Source: an uncultured Lachnospiraceae bacterium
GTDB taxonomy: Bacteria; Bacillota; Clostridia; Lachnospirales; Lachnospiraceae
DNA: 64,000 bases
Reading direction: 5' to 3'
Assembly (NCBI GenBank): GCA_910585005.1
Contig: CAJUCN010000003.1
Location: forward strand, 194,936-258,935
The notes below the pieces were generated by a model. The model made no database searches, was not told the origin of the DNA, and worked only from the letters and a program-made list of their open reading frames with translations. A program made the position numbers and the translations under genes. Position 1 is the first letter of the stretch. Each line of letters starts with the position of its first letter. This document shows, in pieces, positions 61,146 to 64,000 of this stretch.

Positions 61146-61185
61146 CAAAAAAACCTTTTTCAATTTTATGGATTGAAAAAAGGTT
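61146..61185 (-). terminator. Terminator of the XRE repressor gene
   Basis: Inverted repeat AACCTTTTTCAA (61152-61163) and TTGAAAAAAGGTT (61173-61185). On the minus strand it is followed by a run of T, so it ends the repressor gene. Confidence 0.75.
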
Positions 61186-61268
61186 CTGTGATACAGATTT
61201 GATACACATGAGCAGTTTTTATAATATCGTATTGATTTAGATAAAACCAAATTAGAATAATGTACTGC

Positions 61269-61715
61269 TTATGCGTTCTTATCTTTATGAGGCCATTGAA
61301 TTTTCCACTCAAAGTATTCTTCACTGGTAATTTTACCGGAAGCAAGTTCTTCTTTTTTCTTCATCCATTCGGACAGAAAATCATCCAATAATGAATAATT
61401 GAAACCAATACAGATATGTTTCTCGCTTTTTTTCTTTTTGTCGACAACTTCATACAGGGGCATATTATAATGCTCGTCTAATTCAAATAATGTAAACATA
61501 ACATCTTCTGCAGCATATAATGTTGGTTCATCAATGGAACGGTAGCTACAGTCTAAGGCATCTGCCATTTGCTGGATCATATCAGATTTTGGAGTTCTGT
61601 TGCCAAGTTCGTATTGTCGGATGCGGACATCAGAAAGCCCGACAGCTTCGCCAAGTTGAGACTGTGTCATTTTACGGAATGTGCGGATTCTTTTTATTCG
61701 TTCACCAATAGCCAT
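61269..61715 (-). CDS. XRE-family repressor of the mobile element
   Basis: Residues about 5-62 are a Cro/CI-type helix-turn-helix: GERIKRIRTFRKMTQSQLGE, then LSDVRIRQYELGNRTPKSDM. The C-terminal half (about 65-148) is unassigned. The gene is divergent from the excisionase-like and integrase genes, the usual switch arrangement of integrative elements. Four or five copies of ACAGTAAC or its complement in the 333-base gap are probable operators. Likely role: repression of excision. Confidence 0.85.
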   Translation of the reverse strand: MAIGERIKRIRTFRKMTQSQLGEAVGLSDVRIRQYELGNRTPKSDMIQQMADALDCSYRSIDEPTLYAAEDVMFTLFELDEHYNMPLYEVVDKKKKSEKHICIGFNYSLLDDFLSEWMKKKEELASGKITSEEYFEWKIQWPHKDKNA

Positions 61716-61732
61716 AGTTTTGTACCACCTTT

Positions 61733-61995
61733 ACAGTAACGATTTAGTTTCTAATAATACAGTAACATATTTATTTCTGTAGGGCAATGAAATCCTGTTC
61801 ATATAATGATTTTTACCGGACAGTTTTTATAATGGCTTGTTTATCTGTATTGATGAGATAAATAATAGTTCGATTATATTTATAAGAGGGTAAATGAAAC
61901 ATCAAAAAGAATAGTTTAACCATTTATATATAAGTATTGACAGAAACAATAATGTTACTATGTAATATATAAAACAGTAACATAAAAGTTACTAT
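61733..61995. promoter_or_regulatory. Operator array ACAGTAAC between repressor and excisionase genes
   Basis: The 333-base divergent gap has ACAGTAAC at 61733-61740, 61759-61766 and 61974-61981, and the complementary-strand form GTTACTAT (one mismatch) at 61954-61961 and 61988-61995. TTGACA at 61937-61942 with a poor -10 near 61959-61968 is overlapped by one copy. Apart from this, nothing else is recognised in the gap. Confidence 0.6.
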
Positions 61996-62054
61996 ATAAA
62001 AAGGAGGGAATGCAGATTATATTTATCAGTATCAGTGTAAGGGGGTAAATGACT

Positions 62055-62237
62055 ATGGCACAAAGATTTTTGACTGCAAAAGAAGTTGCAATACAGCTTC
62101 ATGTGGCAGAATCTACAGCTTATGTAATTATCCGAAGATGGAATAAGGAATTAGAGGAGATGGGATATTTCATAAAAGCAGGTTCTATACCGGAAGCATA
62201 TTTCGCAAAGAAGTGTTATGGATATACAAATGAGTAA
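62055..62237 (+). CDS. xis: Excisionase-like small DNA-binding protein
   Basis: About 60 residues. FLTAKEVAIQLHVAESTAYV and IIRRWNKELEEMGYFIKAGS resemble the winged-helix (MerR-like) excisionase/DNA-binding family that directs integrases to excise. ATG 62049 is in frame, but GGGGG at 62041-62045 gives a better 9-base distance to ATG 62055. It lies 84 bases ahead of the integrase gene. The element's xis function is inferred from position and fold pattern. Confidence 0.72.
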   Translation: MAQRFLTAKEVAIQLHVAESTAYVIIRRWNKELEEMGYFIKAGSIPEAYFAKKCYGYTNE

Positions 62238-62321
62238 TAAATGCACATATTTTTGTGTTAGAAATATGTAAATGAGAATTTCAGGCGGAAAATAAAGGAT
62301 AGATTTAAAGGAGGAAGAGGT

Positions 62322-63446
62322 ATGCCAATATATAAGGATAAGGAAAGAGATACATGGTTCTGCAAGTTTAATTATAAGGACTGGAGGGATGAAACGAAAA
62401 CCAAATTGAAGAGAGGATTTAGGACGAAAAAGGAAGCACAGGAATGGGAAAGAGAATTTCTTCAGGTACAGCAGGCAGACATGGATATGGAGTTTTCAAA
62501 GTTTGTAGATGTTTATTTTACGGATAAGGCACCCAGATTGAAAGAAAGAACCATAGAGACGAAGCGAATTATGTTAGATACAAGAATTATACCGTATTTT
62601 GGGAAACTCCGGATGAATGCGATTAAGCCAGCAGATATCATGAAATGGCAGAATGATATGATGGATCAGGACTATAAGCCAACCTATCTAAGGATGCTGC
62701 AAAACCAAGTGACAGCAGTTTTCAATCATGCTGAACGATTCTATGGATTAAAAGATAATCCCTGTAAAAAAATTGATAAAATGGGAAAAGCAAATGCGAG
62801 GGAACTTAATTTTTGGACAAAAGAAGAATATGACAGGTTTATTCAAAATTTTGATGAGAAGGAAGAAATGTATCGTCTTATGTACCAAATGCTGTTCTGG
62901 TTAGGATGCAGGGTTGGTGAACTGCTTGCAATTTGCTATGGAGATATCAACTTTAAAGAAAAAACGGTATCTATTACAAAGACATATTATCGGAGGAACA
63001 AAACGGACTATATTACAGCACCGAAAACAGAAAGTTCAAACCGTATTGTGACTATGCCTGATTTCCTTGTGGAAGAACTAAAGGCATACACAGATAAGAT
63101 GTATGAATTGAAAGCAGAAGAAAGGATTTTTATGGTAACGGACAGAGCAGTACAGAAGAAGATGAAGCAGAAAGCAGATAAACTGAATTTGAAACATATT
63201 CGTGTACATGATCTGCGGCATTCGCATATTGCTTTCCTTATTGAAAAGGGAACACAGCCGCTTATTATTTCAAAACGTGTTGGTCACGATTCAGTGACGA
63301 CTACCATGAATATTTATGGGCATTTGTATCCGGATAAACAAAAGCAGTTGGCAGATATGTTAAATGCGGAAGCAACAGGAGAAATGCAGAATAACGTGGT
63401 TGACATGGGAGCAGAAGTAAGATTCCGGAAGAGTGGTGGCTGGTAA
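62322..63446 (+). CDS. int: Tyrosine-type site-specific integrase
   Basis: Recombinase that inserts and removes the element, 374 residues. N-terminal arm-type-site binding domain about 1-55 (YKDKERDTWFCKFNYKDW), core-binding domain about 58-155 and catalytic domain about 165-350. Catalytic residues are visible: Arg197 (GCRVGEL), His296 and Arg299 (HDLRHSH), a later His in RVGHDS and the nucleophile Tyr332 (NIYGHLYP). It is intact. AAGGAGGAAGAGGT precedes ATG 62322. Confidence 0.95.
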   Translation: MPIYKDKERDTWFCKFNYKDWRDETKTKLKRGFRTKKEAQEWEREFLQVQQADMDMEFSKFVDVYFTDKAPRLKERTIETKRIMLDTRIIPYFGKLRMNAIKPADIMKWQNDMMDQDYKPTYLRMLQNQVTAVFNHAERFYGLKDNPCKKIDKMGKANARELNFWTKEEYDRFIQNFDEKEEMYRLMYQMLFWLGCRVGELLAICYGDINFKEKTVSITKTYYRRNKTDYITAPKTESSNRIVTMPDFLVEELKAYTDKMYELKAEERIFMVTDRAVQKKMKQKADKLNLKHIRVHDLRHSHIAFLIEKGTQPLIISKRVGHDSVTTTMNIYGHLYPDKQKQLADMLNAEATGEMQNNVVDMGAEVRFRKSGGW

Positions 63447-63457
63447 GGAGGGAGTTT

Positions 63458-63499
63458 ATGAGAAGCAATACGGATATGGTTATTAAAGCGTCTGAATAA
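63458..63499 (+). CDS. Tiny open frame or truncated gene start after int
   Basis: AAGGAGGGAGTTT precedes ATG 63458, which opens only 13 codons (MRSNTDMVIKASE) before TAA. A strong ribosome binding site with almost no gene suggests a cut-off gene start or a leader peptide. There is no further evidence of function. Confidence 0.3.
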   Translation: MRSNTDMVIKASE

Positions 63500-63558
63500 A
63501 TGAGTAGACTGTGCGGCGGGTAGCCGATATTTTTGGATACTTTGCTTGATTAGATTTC

Positions 63559-63631
63559 ATTGGAGAGGGCAGCCTGTGTCAAGTATTTTCGGCTAGGACT
63601 AAAATACTTGACACAGGCTGCCCTCTCCAAT
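63559..63631. repeat. Perfect 31-bp inverted repeat with 11-base loop
   Basis: 63559-63589 is exactly complementary to 63601-63631, beginning ATTGGAGAGGGCAGCC and running toward AAGTATTTT before the loop CGGCTAGGACT. No T run follows, so it is not a simple terminator. It could be the joined ends of a small element, a replication or transfer structure, or a folded regulatory RNA. Confidence 0.85.
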
Positions 63632-63698
63632 ATCATTTCAGGGGCGAAGTGTTCAAAAAGGTGGAAAAGTAGTAAAAGAAGTAAAAGATAGGAAAAAT

Positions 63699-63893
63699 GG
63701 CGTCAAAAATGGATGTTTTGACAGCAAAAGCATCTTTATTAACAGTGTACTGCTGTCAGTGAAAGATACGAAAAATATGGAGGCGTCAATTTATAGTGGA
63801 ATGAAGTCATACAGAAAATAGTTGGCGCTGGGAATAGGTGAATTGCAGTCAAATAATGAAGAGATGGCGTCAGATTTATGTTACTTGGCGTCA
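63699..63893 (+). repeat. GGCGTCA repeats at near-integral helical spacing
   Basis: GGCGTCA at 63699, 63782, 63866 and 63887 (first bases), spaced 83, 84 and 21. A degenerate GGCGCTG at 63824 divides the 84 into 42 and 42. Spacings are close to multiples of 10.5, as expected for protein sites on one helix face. The 554 bases after int otherwise hold no credible gene. Confidence 0.6.
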
Positions 63894-63915
63894 TTATTGT
63901 AATTTAGCAGTTTTT

Positions 63916-63993
63916 AAGGGGGTTCGGGGTACTCCCCGACAAGATGGGGGTGTCGCAAAATCATCAAATCAGATGATTGAGCGAACCCCCTGC
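63916..63993. other. Nested hairpins, candidate oriT or origin of the mobile element
   Basis: GGGGGTTCG near 63919 pairs with CGAACCCCC near 63983. Inside lie CGGGG-TACT-CCCCG and AATCATC-AAATCA-GATGATT. This nested arrangement is like relaxase nick regions and replication origins of integrative elements; no nick-site consensus was assigned. Confidence 0.5.
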
Positions 63994-64000
63994 TCTAGTT

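Noticed and set aside
61152..61185. Inverted repeat behind tuf taken as attachment-site core
   Set aside because: On the minus strand it ends in a T run and lies just downstream of the repressor gene, so a terminator explains it.

Overview
The window looks like a chromosomal segment of a motile Gram-positive anaerobe of the Clostridia, most likely a Lachnospiraceae member. This rests on four things: strong AGGAGG-type ribosome binding sites, the Firmicutes form of the flagellar late-gene cluster (flgM-flgN-flgK-flgK-flgL-fliW-csrA-flaG-fliD-fliS), sigma-28 promoters of the TAAA-N16-CCGATA type, and the clostridial ribosomal/RNA polymerase gene order. No 16S or tRNA gene is present, so genus is not decided.

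Region 1 (1-18711) is a long plus-strand run of 13 closely spaced surface-glycan genes, cut by the left window edge. It holds four glycosyltransferases, a polysaccharide deacetylase, methyltransferases, a CDP-glycerol glycerophosphotransferase-like protein, two unusual multidomain nucleotidyltransferases, an AsnB-type amidotransferase and two sugar-isomerase-like TIM barrels. Its striking property is a recurring small Rossmann-like module (FGxGxxG ... FxDxN ... G.....P) that occurs nine times in 18 kb. It sits at the N terminus, C terminus or middle of otherwise unrelated enzymes and once stands alone. Two further proteins carry CBS-like N-terminal domains instead.

Region 2 (18712-22980) holds a multiply broken gene for a ferredoxin/[FeFe]-hydrogenase-like/chemoreceptor-signalling fusion, then divergent upp and uraA (uracil salvage).

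Region 3 (22981-39566) is the flagellar late operon. flgM is the anti-sigma-28 factor, FlgK (two paralogues), FlgL and FliD form junction and cap, FliW and CsrA control flagellin translation, and FlaG and FliS follow. Two nearly identical flagellin genes have sigma-28 promoters and matching structured leaders. They are bracketed by three glycosyltransferases that probably decorate flagellin.

Region 4 (39567-43049) has two small HTH regulators, UDP-galactopyranose mutase (glf) and a second, unlinked FliD-like gene.

Region 5 (43250-61121) is the housekeeping block rpmG-secE-nusG-rplK-rplA, a CapA-like gene, an L10 leader with rplJ-rplL, then rpoB-rpoC, rpsL-rpsG-fusA and tuf, with clear sigma-A promoters and terminators. 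A short second copy of the fusA 3' end lies between fusA and tuf.

Region 6 (61122-64000) is the left end of an integrative mobile element inserted behind tuf: XRE repressor, a small excisionase-like protein, a tyrosine integrase, then about 550 bases without a convincing gene. That stretch contains a perfect 31-bp inverted repeat, four GGCGTCA repeats at spacings of 83, 84 and 21 bases, and nested hairpins resembling a transfer or replication origin. The element continues past the window.
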